Source: Ochromonas danica
Taxonomy: Eukaryota; Sar; Chrysophyceae; Chromulinales; Chromulinaceae
Direction of reading: 5' to 3'
DNA length: 64,000 nucleotides
Assembly: GCA_015146655.1 (NCBI GenBank)
Contig: VKHL01000009.1
Location: 62,001-126,000 of the forward strand
The notes below the pieces were generated by a model, which saw only the letters and a list, made by a program, of their open reading frames with translations, searched no databases and was not told the origin of the DNA. The stretch's first letter is position 1. Every line of letters begins with the position of its first letter. Of the stretch, positions 42,680-56,159 are shown piece by piece. The position numbers and the translations under genes were made by a program.

Positions 42680-43712
42680 ATGACTGAACTGGTTCATCTT
42701 CTTCCTCTATCTTTTCGTGATGAAGCTATTCAGTGGCTAAAGGATGACTGCCCCTCTTTTGATGTGGGAGGATTTGTGGTAGGAGACAAAGAAGAGTTGG
42801 CACATCTCTTCTGCAAGGAGAGCTGTGTCTTGGCTGGTGTGCCCTATGCCACCGCCATCTTCGACCATTTAGGCTTATCTTACACCTGGAATTATGAAGA
42901 AGGGTCTGCTATTTCTTGTGCCACGACAGGCAAGGTGTTGGTGGGGACTGTGAGGGGGCCATGCAACAAGTTGCTGCTGGCAGAAAGAACTGCCTTGAAC
43001 ATCCTTAGCCGAGCTAGCGGCGTTGCTACAGCAGCAAGAAGGGCTGTACAAGTGAAAGAAGAGTATCACTGGCATGGCTTTGTTGCTGGCACGAGGAAGA
43101 CCACCCCTGGATTCCGCAACGTTGAGAAATACGCCCTGCTAGTTGGAGGAGCTGCTACTCATCGCCTGGATCTGTCACAGATGGTTATGCTCAAGGATAA
43201 TCATATCTGGAGTGCTGGAAACATCACAAATGCAGTAAAGACTGCGAAATTGGCAGCAGGGTTCTCCATTAAGATCGAGGTGGAGTGCCAAAGTGTCGCA
43301 GAAGCGCTTGAAGCTGCCGAGGCTGGCGCTGATATTGTCATGCTGGACAACTTCACATCTGAAACCATTCATGCTGCCGCTGCAGCAGTCAAAGAGAAGT
43401 TTCCTCATCTCCTTATCGAGGCCTCTGGGGTGCGTCCTTCTCTCACCCTGCTGGCTGCACAAACATCTTACTATACTAACGTCATCACTGCAATGCTTTG
43501 CTTATTCTTTCTATCAGGGAATCACAGAGGAGACTATGGGTAGTTTCATGTCAAAGCATGTGGACATCATCTCTCGAGGATCCCTCACGCAAGGTTAGTG
43601 GTGGTTCTAGGCGGAAAGACATTGTATTGATCTCTTGCTTTTTGTCTCAGGATACAAGTGCATGGACTTCTCAATGAAGGTTCAGCCGCAATCGACTTGT
43701 AGTGCGAGATGA
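42680..43712 (+). CDS. QPRT: Quinolinate phosphoribosyltransferase
   Basis: Makes nicotinate mononucleotide from quinolinate and PRPP in de novo NAD synthesis. Three exons (42680-43429, 43518-43593, 43651-43712) give 295 residues, the usual length. Marks are [39 protein letters not shown] with its substrate-binding [46 protein letters not shown] and EASGGITEE, which is rebuilt across the first splice. The C-terminal strand MDFSMKV matches the family's DFSLK end. The in-frame sequence upstream of 42,680 lies in the shared promoter element, so I start at the ATG of MTELVHLLP. Confidence 0.95.
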
Positions 43713-43855
43713 TTGCTGCCCTAAAGCACGAGTGGGATTAACAGATGCTTGCCTTCTTGGTCTTGAGTGTAACAGCGAAGCCACTCCACATATCTTACAT
43801 TTCACATATAGTACCACAATGTCACTATACCGTCTAGTCTATCCGGTGGATGTTG

Positions 43856-44527
43856 TCAGGAAGAGAGAGACATGCTCTGGGCCAGGGCGGGATGGAAGCG
43901 TTGAATATACTCTGTCAGCACTTGAGCATGATCGAAGGCAAGGTTCAAAGAAAATACATCCTTCAGATAGACTGCTCGAACTTCCTTAGCATCATCTCCA
44001 CTATGCAAGTCGGCCATGTTCTGCACGAGACAGCGATAGACCAGCGTGGCGCTCTGTCTGCGCTTGTCCTTCATGGGATCAGAAAACATCTTGAATTGCT
44101 CCAGTTTCGATATAGTGAGATTCGTTTCTTCCTTCATCTCTCGAAGCACTGCCATGTCAGTGGATTCGCCCAGTTCGACGAAGCCGCCAGGGATGGCAAA
44201 GGTGTCAACGGGCGCTTCACGCCTCACCACCAACACCACTTTGCAGCGACTGCAGTCAGCAGCGCTTTCATCTTCATTATACTCTACTAGACCTTCTACT
44301 GCTAAGCTTGGTGTGCACATGCAGTAGGAGTCGTTCTGACCGCACCAACACGATCCTTTGTGAAGAGGTGATCCGCCATGCCATTTGTAGGGGCATGGTG
44401 GCTCAGGCGACGATTGAAAAACATAGCGATAGGTCGTTGAAGCATAGAGAATAGCAAAAGAGGATAGAGCAATAAAGAAAACTGCCAACAGCAAAGCCGT
44501 GAAATACCGCCGATTCATCGTGATCAT
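43856..44527 (-). CDS. Membrane-anchored Nudix hydrolase
   Basis: Predicted 223-residue protein. An N-terminal hydrophobic helix (about 9-30) looks like a signal anchor. Next comes a cysteine cluster, CPYKWHGG, then GSCWCGQNDSYCMC, recalling the zinc ribbon that precedes the Nudix fold in some NADH-pyrophosphatase-like enzymes. The Nudix box GGFVELGESTDMAVLREMKEETNL (about 111-134) keeps the catalytic REMKEE glutamates, but the usual glycine after EExx is an asparagine. The substrate is unknown; it is a nucleoside diphosphate linked to another group. If the anchor is real, the enzyme faces the secretory lumen or sits on the membrane surface. ATG at 44,527; a second ATG three codons later is equally possible. 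Confidence 0.82.
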   Translation of the reverse strand: MITMNRRYFTALLLAVFFIALSSFAILYASTTYRYVFQSSPEPPCPYKWHGGSPLHKGSCWCGQNDSYCMCTPSLAVEGLVEYNEDESAADCSRCKVVLVVRREAPVDTFAIPGGFVELGESTDMAVLREMKEETNLTISKLEQFKMFSDPMKDKRRQSATLVYRCLVQNMADLHSGDDAKEVRAVYLKDVFSLNLAFDHAQVLTEYIQRFHPALAQSMSLSS

Positions 44528-44728
44528 CTTGTTTTATGTTCTCATCAATATTTTCATTTCGTCCTGTCAAAACATGTTAAAATATGGACAAAAGGCGCAA
44601 AGTAGGTAAAAGTAAGACGCGGATGATTTGGACAAGGATTAGAATAATTGCAGTTGATAGAAGGCAGCATCAAGCATTTCTTCCTTATTTCCGCTTAATC
44701 TGGAAAGAGAGGAGAAAATAAGAATAAA

Positions 44729-47700
44729 ATGGATCCTTTAGAAGCCTTACGGCTGGAACTGGATGATGCTTCCATTGATTTTTCGTCCGAGCAATCCATC
44801 ATCTTCGGGATCTTCCGTCATGTGACCTTGCCAGAGGTGAGAAATGACTTTCACCCTTCTCCTCACACTATCTATGCTCATTTATGATGTGTATATTGTT
44901 TACCTAGCCGAGTTTGAGTAAAAGAGGAAAGATCTGCTTTCCCGAGAAATTCTCTATTCAGGTGAGTTGTGGTCAAGCAGTGGCAGTCTAGATTCGTTTG
45001 TATGCCTCGTAATACTGAATTACTCACTATGGATGATTTGTTTTCTATGTGAAAATAGATGGGTGGGAGTCGAAATGTGCTCAAACTGCTCATGCAGCCT
45101 GACATTCTCTTGGCCTTGCCAGTGAAAATGGTGAAGTGCGTGCTGGATGTCATCATCTTTCTCTTGCATCGACAGCCATATGATATCATACGCTTTCAGT
45201 TTAATGACATGATACCAACCTCATCAGAATCACCTGTCGTGGTCAAGTTGTTGATGCGATTGTTGGAGATCATGAGCAAAGACAGTCGGATGCTCAGCCT
45301 CACGAAAAGAGTCATCCATCTCATTGGTATCACTGCCTCGGTAGGCATATCAGTGCAGGATATGAAGAAGTTTATGATGTTTTTGCGAAGTCCATCAAGT
45401 ATCTCTCTCTCAATCCTGCAGGCGTTGAACACGATGATCAAAGTGGATATCGGACATATAAAAGCCAGCCCCAGATCCTTCTTTAGTTTCGGAGGACCAG
45501 GTGCAGGCATACATGTTCATATTCCCTCTTTTCCCTTCCAGCGTGAATATCAATTTATGACATGGTTTCGTGTTGAAAACTTTGACAGTGACGCTAGCAA
45601 TGACAATCAACATAAGGCACAACAGCATCATTCGATGGGTCATCATCATGGAGCGAAAGCTTTCAATAGTAATCATGAAAGTGCACAACATCTATTCCTT
45701 TGGCAGAATCCTTCTCACAAAGGCCTGGACGTATACTTGGAAAACAATAATTTAATGGTCGCAGTCTCCAATCACAGTAAAGCAGAACCGACAATCATCA
45801 AAATAACCGGCCAACCGCTGCGAAAAGGTGTTTGGTATCATCTTTCTGTGAGACATAGCAAACCACGAGTGGCGCTCTTCTCCAGCGATGAATTGTCCAT
45901 CTCCTTGGATCAAATTGTAGTTTATCAAGATGTTGTGCGTTTTCCCAATTTAGGAAATCTAATAGATACTGAATTCCATGTGGGATTGAATTTTGATGGG
46001 CAAATGAGTCCTATTTATCTCTTCCAAGAAGCATTGTCTCCTGTGGCCATGGAGGCGCTGATTTGTATGGATGGACAGCTGGAAAGCGATCTACTGGAGA
46101 GCAATTTGATCAACATAAACTTCAATCATGTTGCTGGTGATCTTCTTTCTTCGGTAACATCACCTGACCGTAAGCAACATGGTATTTTGGAGAAGTTGAC
46201 CATGGCATTTCACCCTAAGAGATGTTTTGGTCAATTTGTGTTGGATATTCATTCTGGACGACATGCACGGATGAGTAACATCACCCAGCCGTGGCATATG
46301 ATAAACCCAAGGGATCTTCTCTCAACAATGGGTGGAGTAAATTGTTTGTTGCCACTATTCCCTAGGCTCTTGGTAGAGAACGAAAATCTGAGCATTAATA
46401 ATGCCAGCCATAACAGCTCCATGTATAGCATTGAGCTGACTCCAATTGCTGGCTCGAAGCGATTAAGTGGCGATCGAGAGAGCATCGAGGCACTAGGCTA
46501 TGGGCTGGGTACATCTATGGTGAACACAGGAGATGATGGATACGCTTCTACTTATCTTGACTACACTGTCATTCAATCTTTCAGGAGTAGAAATGAAGAA
46601 TTTCAAGGAGATGGAAGCATTAGTTTATTGTTCAACATATTAGCCAAATGCATTCATAACCATCGACCACACCAACTTGAAATATTACAATTTGGAGCCA
46701 TTGAACTAATAGAATATGCTATTTCGTGTGTTCCTCCGGAGATTATGTTAGCAGAGGGAGAGAAAGCTGTTTTGGCTCTCTTGCAATTGAAGTCTTCTTC
46801 CGCCAGTCTCCCACAACTCGAACTACGAGTAGCAAAGCTGTTGCTCTGCAATATCGCTTTGTGGAGCGGTGCTTCGTTTGCGTTCTTGAGTAGCTTATTG
46901 CCTCTTATGCTTGCGGCTATAAAAGCCCAATCAGAAACATTTCTGCGACTTTTAGGGATTAAGCCATTTCTTGATGCTTTGGACATATTTGGTAATTTCG
47001 AGTACAGTGATGGTGAAGTCAGTGTACCAACTTCTCCGCAGACAGATGGTATTGTTCCTGCCAGGGCTCAAGAAAGCGAACGAAGTACTGATAAAGGCAC
47101 CGAAAACAATAACTCAAATGTGCAATCTGTTAGTAAATTAGCTATTAGTCAACCTGCTGCTACGACCTCCCTGTTCACATCCGACAATGTGGTCAGCACG
47201 GTGGATTCCACGGAAACAAGTGTAAGTCCAGTGGCAATCAGTAGTAACAAAGGCCTTACGACAAGTATACCCCCGATCGTGACTTTCAGCCGGAGCTCGA
47301 CAGCTGCTAGTGATGCACTCAGTCCAACAGAAGCTTCCAGTGTCTCTTTGAGCAATCAGGTGACGGGTCGTAAAGGCGTCAAGTTTTGGGCCGAAGACTC
47401 TGTTTCCTCCAATGGTCTCACGCCTTCCAAAATCAAAACACCTCGCAGTGGGAATCAGAAAGCTCATAAAATGCGAAAATTGAAAAGTTTTAAAATGGCT
47501 CTCAGCGAGGCAATGTATGAAGAAGAAGAAGAAGAAACTGTTGTAAGTCCTTCAGGAGGGAAGCCAGTGAGCGGCAGTGCTCCTCTTGAAGCAATATCTG
47601 AGGCAGATTGCAAGGATGGCCGTGGTGAAGACGCAGAAAAGGTGATCACATTTATAACCAGAGATGTTGATACAAGCCTTCCACTTTCTGTTGATACAAA

Positions 47701-50700
47701 CAGTGAGTTCTCTCCAAGACGCTTAGAAGCACATGGATCTGACCTCAGCAACCACTCGTTATCTGATTTGCGATTAATGGATATGGAATCTGCTGATAAG
47801 GCGGTAGTAGATTCCCCACAAACCCCTCAAACCAATAATCAGCGGAAACAGTTAAGAGAGCATTTGTTGCAAATGGTTCTTACACTTATATTGCAAGGTG
47901 GGGGAGAGCGAGAATTAGCGCCTCTGGTGGAATACATGGCCAGCTGTAAGGACAAGATCGTTCTCAATGAAGTAACTCAAGCACTTCTGTATCTGATCGT
48001 AGAAGGATCAAGCAAGATGATCAACGCACTCATTCTCGCTTGCTCGGGAACGGAGGAATTTGCTTCCTTTGTCATGGTCTATCTCATCCACCAGGAGAAT
48101 GAAGAGCTGCGTTGTTCTGGCATTCATTTATTGACACAATTCTACCTTCGAGTTGATCAAGCCACACCATATGCGCTCAATTTATCGATGAAGAAAAGGA
48201 AGAATTCAACTCTTGCAAAGGCCATTAATACATGGACACAAAGTTACAGCACGGGACTTCAACGGTTACAAATATGTGGAGGATTGGCATTACTGTGTGA
48301 AGTGATTAGTTCCCACTGTCGCTTTTCGTCTGAACAAACGTATTCAGCTTTATTAGAATTGTTGATGACTAAGCCAGGTGGAGGTGTTGATCCAAGAGAC
48401 TTCTCACAGTCGCAACCGTTGATGTTCTCTTCCATGACAAGCGGTCGATCCAGTAGAATGCCAACCTTGGCAACTGCTTTGCCATCAGATCTTCCACTTT
48501 TTGTTGGAGTAAAGCAAGTTAAGACTGCGATTTATTATTTGATGCTTGACCGCGTTCATGATGATTCCTTCGATTTGATCAATCCGATCGTCCTGCCGAT
48601 CTTTTTCGATTTGGTCCCAAAGCTGCCAGTCTTTGTTCAGGAGATGATCTACACTGACTTTCTTACTATTTTAAAGCACAGCAGCGCGTTTCGACAAGCT
48701 TTTGTGAATTGTCCTTCATGGCACCTATGTATGTTTGGTCTCGTCTCTCAGCTCACCAGTAACGAAGAGGCAGTTAGTCCGCCTCGTTCCTTTCACACTG
48801 TTGACATATCTGCAGAGCTGGAGCGATGGACTGGTATAGATGTTGAAGTTCCGCCCCTTCAAGCAGAAGAGAAAAAACGTCTTAGAGGAAGGAGTGCCAG
48901 CACTTTGCTTCGAGCTTGGAATAACTCTAACGCTTCAGAAGCATTGGATCGGAGCAATAACAATGATTCAGTGCACAACAGTGGACGCAGCGTTGTTATT
49001 CGAACTAGTCCAAAGCTAGACGGGGAAAGAGACTCTCTTTCTCAGTTTGATCTGTGGTTTGATTTGGGTATGAAAGTTTATTCCACGCTCTTGCTGCATG
49101 CTTTGGAGAATAAGCATGGTTGGAAAGAATTAGACCGTTGTATGGCTCTTTCCATCAGTAATGAAGGCTATTCAGTTGCTCAGACGATTCTCAGTCACTT
49201 GCTCAATGAAATGACTTTCAAAATGAGGCCTAAATATAAAGAGCTGCAGAAACTGGCCAAATCGAGCAATACTGTAGACAAAGAAGTGGCAACTGACAAG
49301 TTGGAGAACTTTCTGTCAATTATGCTCACTGCCAGTCATGTTGCATTGTATGATCAACAGTGTGTTTGTGGAAGGATCAACCATTTTGCAGTTTGTAAGT
49401 TGCGTGTTCATATTTTCAATGCATTAGCCAGAAAGACTTCGCAAAAGAAGAATGAGTTGCTGAAGACGGTAGATACAGGTTCAGATCTCTATTCTTCCAC
49501 CAAAAGTTCGGATGATATCAACAACTTGACACCTGGGGAAATTCGAGCTTTGTTAGAGGAGACAGAAATACAATTGCAGGCAAGGATTGATGACTATAAA
49601 TTAGCCGCAAAAGATGGCACATCGTTGTATGATCCAGACAGCGCTGAGCTAACCAATGTGGAGGAGTTTGTAGATTTCTTCTATTATTGGCAGGATATTG
49701 GGCAACCTCCCAATTCTTCCACCGTTGCTTTCCCTAATGGATTCGCGGTGAACACGCAATCCTTGCCAAATTCGTCCTCTAACAGTACTATCAACCAAAC
49801 GGTTCAAACCAATCCCTACAAATCCATCGAAGAATTGCTTCATCCCCTAGGTCGAGTACATGATACCGTGATGGGCAAACTAACTATTATCCTGCAGACG
49901 TTACGATTGTTTGATATCATATTTTGGCCTCATTCAGATGCTACTGTCAGAAACACTGATATGCTACGCTTCAGTAAAGATATTCCATCCTCTCCTGCCA
50001 ACACCTACCACAAGCAAAGCTCGCAGCAACAACAGCAGCAGCAAGATGACAGTAATCGTATACAAATGACTATGTACAGTGCTGTGATGAGAATGGGTTT
50101 GTATTGCTTGAATACTCTTCTTCCCACCACATATCTCGCAGTATTGAACATAAAGCGCGTCAAAGCTCTGATTGGTAGTATTGATCGTATATCAACTTAC
50201 AACACACCTACTCATGACTGGTTATTAGCCACTGTGGCGACAATCACCTTGCACTTACAGCGTTTAATCATGATCATCGAACCAGCCTTTAATATCATAG
50301 GCATCCATGACGTCAATCTGAAGGTTCGAACTGTTGGTCCATGGTCTGATTCCTATGATGATTACGATCGTCTCACTACGGACGATGCTTCCAGTATATT
50401 TGAAGCATTAGAAGATAAAGAAAAGCTAAAGAAATTGAGCAATTATTTTAATTCTACTCCAGGGAGGAATCTGGTGAGGAATATTCGCGCAAGCTTGTAC
50501 TTATTAATTGATGCCTTTGAAAACCATCATTCCAAGCTGAGTAACTCTTTGGAAGAAAGGTCTTATCGATCATTGTGGATCTTAATTGAGCAAATTAAAG
50601 CAGATGCATTATCTGCGCGAGATGGCGGGTTGACGATGCCCTCGTCATCTTCTCCTGCAACAATTCCTGTATTTGCATCTTCTCCTACAGCACCTTTTGC

Positions 50701-53700
50701 TTCCGCTGCTGTGGGGAGATCAACTTCGAAGGCAATGTCTACGAGACTAGACGATGCGGTGGATGCGGCGGGGGATATCTTTGAAGCGCCTTCCTTCTCC
50801 CCATTGGCTTCTTTGACCAGCTTCAAGCATCGATCTTTCTCTGTCTATAGTGAAAGTAGCTGTGATCAGGCTTCAAATCACGAGCCCAATAACAACTACT
50901 TGGATAGCAATAGTCAAGATGTCCCATTAGCCACGCTGACTTATGAGAATTTTGTTGAAGACTCCTTCACTGGACATGATCTGGTCTTAATGTTGAAATG
51001 GTTGCGCTATCCTTATTTTTCCAGCAATATCTTGCGATCGATTCGTGTTATCCAAGCTTTGGATGCCTTAGATTTCTTGGAAGACAGATCAGTCTCACGC
51101 TTTGCCAAAGCAAACTTGGCCTATAGACAAGAAGTTGAGAATCATCGTGACGTGGCCATCAAGTCTGTAGAAGAGATGACAGAGCTGAAGGAATTGTCTA
51201 GAGAAGTCTGTGAAATGATGATTGAACGCGCTGATAATAGACAACATCTCGTTCGTTTGTCAGAGAGTATTAAAATGAAGAATATCGCGGCGAAATGGTA
51301 TGATTGTCTACAGAGCTATGAAGCCGATTGGTCTCTATGGACGATTGATCCTTCTACACCCAACACTCCCTATCATCCCAATCCAGGAGTCGCTTATTTT
51401 GAGTTGGGCAAGCATCGTGACGGAAAATTCCGTAATATGTTATTGACCAAGCTGCCAGAGCCTATCGGACATCTGGAGGCTGCTTACTTCGATAGCAAAG
51501 CGAAAGACCAATTAACCTTTGAATTGTCTCAACAGCAGCAGCAGCAAGGTGAGGGAAATGTTCTAGCGAGTAGTAGCAGCCATACAAGTACAAAAGAAAG
51601 AGCGCTCTCACTGGGGAAAGATGACCTCAACTCCAACAGCATGGACAGCAATCCAGGAACCGTAAAGCCATTCAAGATGCTGGCTTTAACGAACACATCA
51701 AACCTTCGATCGGGTTTAAGCAAAGATGGGAGAGATCCTTCCACAGCTGTGACCAATCCATGGGATGATGAAGGTGCTGAAGAAGAAGAGTACAGCAATA
51801 TAGCAGCAGGTGATCTCTCTTCCTCATCCACTTCAGTGGCTGGAAGCAGTTCTGCTTATTCTTCTGCTGTTCGACTCTCCTCGTCAGATGGTGGCCAGTC
51901 TCAGCTATTAGGTGGTATTGCAGATGTCACGAAGATATTTTCTTCTTTCCAAACGAACGAAAAACGTCCAACTTGGACCTTAGTATTCAATTGGTCCATT
52001 GATGAGCGTGTACTCTGTCTCATGGAGGTGACGCAGATTACTCTCAGCAATTCCATTGTGGGCACGATTTGTCTTACCAATAAGTGTATCTATTTCCATT
52101 ATCGTAAAGCATATGAAACCTATAGCAATCCTCATAAATCATCCGGATTTCAAGCTTTAAAGCCTTTTGTTGATCAACGCTATTATCTGGACCGCTTGAT
52201 TGAAGCCTACAGTCGTCGATATCTGTTAAAGAATTGTGCTATCGAGTTATTCTTTTTAGACCATACAGAGCTATTCTTGGCTTTTAATTCACTGTCCGAT
52301 TTACAAAAGTTCTTCAAGATTTTGAAAAATCAGAACTTGCCCTTGCTAACCACTCCCAAGTATCTCAACCCGAAGGTCGTCTTTAAACATTCCTCTTACA
52401 CTGAACTATGGAAGCGAAGACTCATTTCCAATTTTGATTACTTAATACATTTGAATATCATTGCTGGACGATCTTACAGTGATATTACTCAATACCCTAT
52501 TTTCCCCTGGGTCATCGCGGATTACCGTTCCCCCAGTATTGATACAACGAATCGTGATATTTATCGTAATCTCACATTACCTATGGGAGCGTTAAATCCT
52601 ACTAGATTACAAGAGTTCCTTGATCGTTACCATACCTTTGATGATGAGAATATCCCCAAGTTTATGTTTGGGTCCCATTACAGTAGTGCAGGTATTGTCC
52701 TGTACTACCTTGTGAGACAGGAACCATACACTTCCTTAGCCATCGCATTACAAAATGGTCGATTTGATTGTCCAGATCGCATGTTCTTTAATATGGAAAA
52801 GACATGGATTGGATGTAATTCCTCGATGTCTGATGTCAAGGAGATGATTCCTGAACTCTATTATAATCCTAACGTCTTTCTTAACAGTAATCAACTCCCA
52901 TTGGGTGAGTTACAAGAAGGAGGAGAAGTAGCTGATGTTGTGCTACCTCCTTGGACAGGTGGAAGCGCCTATGAATTCGTGCGTATTCATCGTGAAGCAT
53001 TGGAGAGTGACTATGTATCTGAACATTTGCATGCTTGGATTGATTTAATTTTTGGGTATAAACAAACAGGACCTGCTGCAGTGCAAGCTAGGAATGTTTT
53101 CTATTATCTCACCTATGAGAATGCCATCAATATTGATAGTATTGAAGATCAATTGGAGAAAGAGGCTGCTAAGGTAAGTGTTTGTTTGCACTAATCGTGT
53201 CTGTGGTATACATCTCACCCTCTCATTTCATAGGCACAAGTGACTCATTTCGGACAAACACCTTCCCAACTATTAAAGAAAGAACATCCACGTCGATTAC
53301 CAAAAGAGGAATGCATGCAACCACTTGTGGCAGATGCTAAAGCAGTGCAACGAGCATGTCTCTACACTCTGCCAGATAACCGACAAGCTGGAAGAGGTCT
53401 AGGCGCAGCATTGGCAATTCGTTGTAATGCTGATAAAGTTGTTGTGCTTCACAGCAACTTACAGATCTGTTACTATCGATGGTCTGCTTTCCCTGAAGCC
53501 GATGGAACTCCCTTCACCATTAAACCAGAGAAGGCTAAGATTCTCCCCAGTGTAGGTTTAGCATGTGCTGAAGATATGCTCAAAGGATTGCAACCTTCTC
53601 CTCAGGAAGAAGCATCAAGTCGTGAGATGAGATTGCCATCTCCCGTGGAATCTGCTTCTCAATCTTCCACGAGCTTATTAAGCCAATGGAAGAACTCTTT

Positions 53701-55051
53701 CAGAGGATTGGGCAAGTCCAGGACCATGTCTTCTCAATCGCTCATGTCGACCAGTTCTCATCATTATTCTTCCGCCCCCATCACGCCTAATCAATTGGAT
53801 ATTCTGAGGAAGAAGGCCAGTCAAGACCTTCCAATAGAGGTGAGCACGAGCCTCTACAATGCGACCAGACTGGAGCAGCGTGGTAATGGAAACCAATCGA
53901 GCAAAGAGCGCGATAGGCCGACTTCCATCCATCTCGTGAAGAGCCAGCACAGCACAGTACTGACTCGTCGAGCTTCGGTCAATCTCACTCCGCTTAAAGC
54001 ATTGGAGCACAAGCATATCGCGCTTATTTTACCCGATCTCATATCCAATGGTCGCGCTGTTACTTGTGGATACTGGGATGACAGCTTGAAAGTGCACGGA
54101 TTGGATAGTTTGAAAGAAATCGCGTCGACCATTAATGGACACATCGGTGGCATCACTTGCTTACAACAAGGTTACTACTATGGCAATTTGATCATCACTG
54201 GTGGTGTGGATTGCACAGTTCGTGTTTGGGTGTTAGAAAAGCCTTCCCTAGCGGCTGCTCTTAGTCCAGAGCCTTTCTATGGAGAACCTTTGAGTGAAGA
54301 ATTGGGAGGGATGAGCACCACGGTGGTCGATCAACCTGCCGTGTCGCCTCTAACCTGCTTGCATGTGTTATGGGGACATAACTCTGCTATCTCATGTGTT
54401 GCCTACTCGGTTGATCTTGATATTATCTTTTCTGGTGGAAGTGACGGATTGCTTTGTCTTCATACGGCACGGAAGGGTAGCTATGTACGAACCATTAATA
54501 GTCTCTTGGGAGCTTCTGTGGATGCTGTTCTAGCCACCCAGCCAGGATACCTTATTGCGCATTCGTGGAGTTCTTTACAAGTGCAAATCTTTTGGGTGAA
54601 TGGACAGCTCTTGGTATCAACTGTTTTAGAAGATAGGTAAGTGTTGACTGTTCATAGTTCTGTCATCTTCCCTGACTGACTTCTATGGATGATGTTCTTC
54701 AGGATTGATTGCATGGTAGCAGCGGCGGGAGGAAACATTATTGTCTGTGGAATGTCAACGGGAAGAATATCTTTCCGAGAAACTCATAGTTTCAAGGAGA
54801 TTCGCAGTATCGATCTGGCGGATCATGGTGCTGTGCGATCACTTTGGTTCAGTGAAGGTAACTAAATGGATTTTCCCTGGCCCCAGCATTGCATTGCTCA
54901 TCAAGACTCTCTCTATCTTGTCTTAGACCAACAATTCCTCTTTGTGGGCTCTGCTGATGGTAGCTTCAGTGTATTGGCAGATCCCGAGGCGAGAATGCGT
55001 CTCTTGAACGTGGCATTGCAGAAGACGCCATTGCTCGGGTCTGGCCTCTAA
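44729..55051 (+). CDS. BEACH-WD40 scaffold protein (neurobeachin/LvsA-like)
   Basis: Giant scaffold for membrane traffic or lysosome handling, 3,319 residues from six exons: 44729-44836, 44908-44961, 45059-53173, 53234-54636, 54703-54857, 54927-55051. Exon 3 alone is 8.1 kb. A concanavalin-A-like lectin domain lies at about 200-390 (REYQFMTWFRVEN, GVWYHLSVRHS, HVGLNFDGQMSPIYLF). Alpha-helical armadillo-like regions and disordered serine-rich linkers follow. The PH-BEACH domain (about 2365-2480, TICLTNKCIYFHYR) leads into BEACH (about 2508-2790: RLISNFDYLIHLNIIAGRSY, YPIFPWVIADY, GSHYSSAGIVLYYLVRQEP). WD40 repeats close the protein (VTCGYWDDSLKVH, IITGGVDCTVRVWVL, FSGGSDGLLCLH). All splice phases agree. 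Confidence 0.93.
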
Positions 55052-56159
55052 ACACAACCAGGCCAAGCTACGCCATTATGATAACTAGTAGTAGATCAGA
55101 TAGCCTCGCAGTTAAAGTAGTGTATATAATATGATTGACCACATGTTCAACATTAGCATTAGCAATGAAACACCTACAAGCCTAATTCAAGCAAACAACA
55201 GAAGATTGGCTTTGACAGCATAGTTTGCTAACGTGTCAAGGCAAGTTTGAATGCATATGCTTCCTCTAATGCAAATCGCACAACTGAGGACGCATAGACA
55301 GGGAACAGACAATAAGCTTCACGAAGATTGCGGGGTCTTCGACTCAATTATTTTGATATAGTGAGGGCTCTTTCTCGAACACACCAGGGTACGCACGATC
55401 ATCCTTCCATAAATAAAACAAAATCACTCACAGGAATTTGCAAACGAGAACAACGAGACTGGAAGTGCAATCACTAATTCCAGACCAGTTTGTTCAACAG
55501 CCAATAGATCGCGCCCATTAGAGAAATATATAAATATATATATGAATCACGCCTTCAAAAACAAAGCCAGTGGTTCACAGCTTACAGTTGTAAGGGGGCT
55601 CTTCAATTAACCAAAATCACGAAGATATAAGGTCCATCGATCAACGCTAAGTACAAGGCTTACAGTCTACAAGAGAAGACACGCTTAGTTTGTGCAAAAA
55701 ATTCAACAAAAATATAAGCCAATTGCCAAACAACAATCATGAACAAAAAACACTAACTACCCGGAACACACAAGACTATCACTACTAATAAACTACTACA
55801 GTAGAGATAGGAGGAAGTTGAAAGAGTTTAAAGGGAATGGTAACGAGAAGGCAGGAGGAAGGGACAAGTGAAGGGGGACAGAGAGGCAAATATATACTGC
55901 ACGTATATATGAATGGCGGACGACGACGATATCGCTAGCTAATTAGTGGAAATGACTGAGCACCACTGGATAAACACACTAGCCTTCTCTAAGAATAGCA
56001 GCTAAAAGAAGTAGTCTAATCTTGGGAATGGGCTTGAATTTCACTAAGACGGAGTGATGATTTTGAGAGAACAAGGACCGCAGGAAATGCAAAGATACAT
56101 AGATCCTCGGAAAATACTTATATCACCAAAACGGTGTATTTCCTTAACGGAGAATTGAT
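55052..56159. other. Long intergenic gap, convergent 3' ends
   Basis: About 1.1 kb of AT-rich sequence between the stop codons of the BEACH gene (plus) and the Myb gene (minus). A TATA-rich tract lies at about 55,528-55,545. I find no coding frame, tRNA or clear repeat. The length is unusual in this compact region and could hide an RNA gene or long 3' UTRs. Confidence 0.45.
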
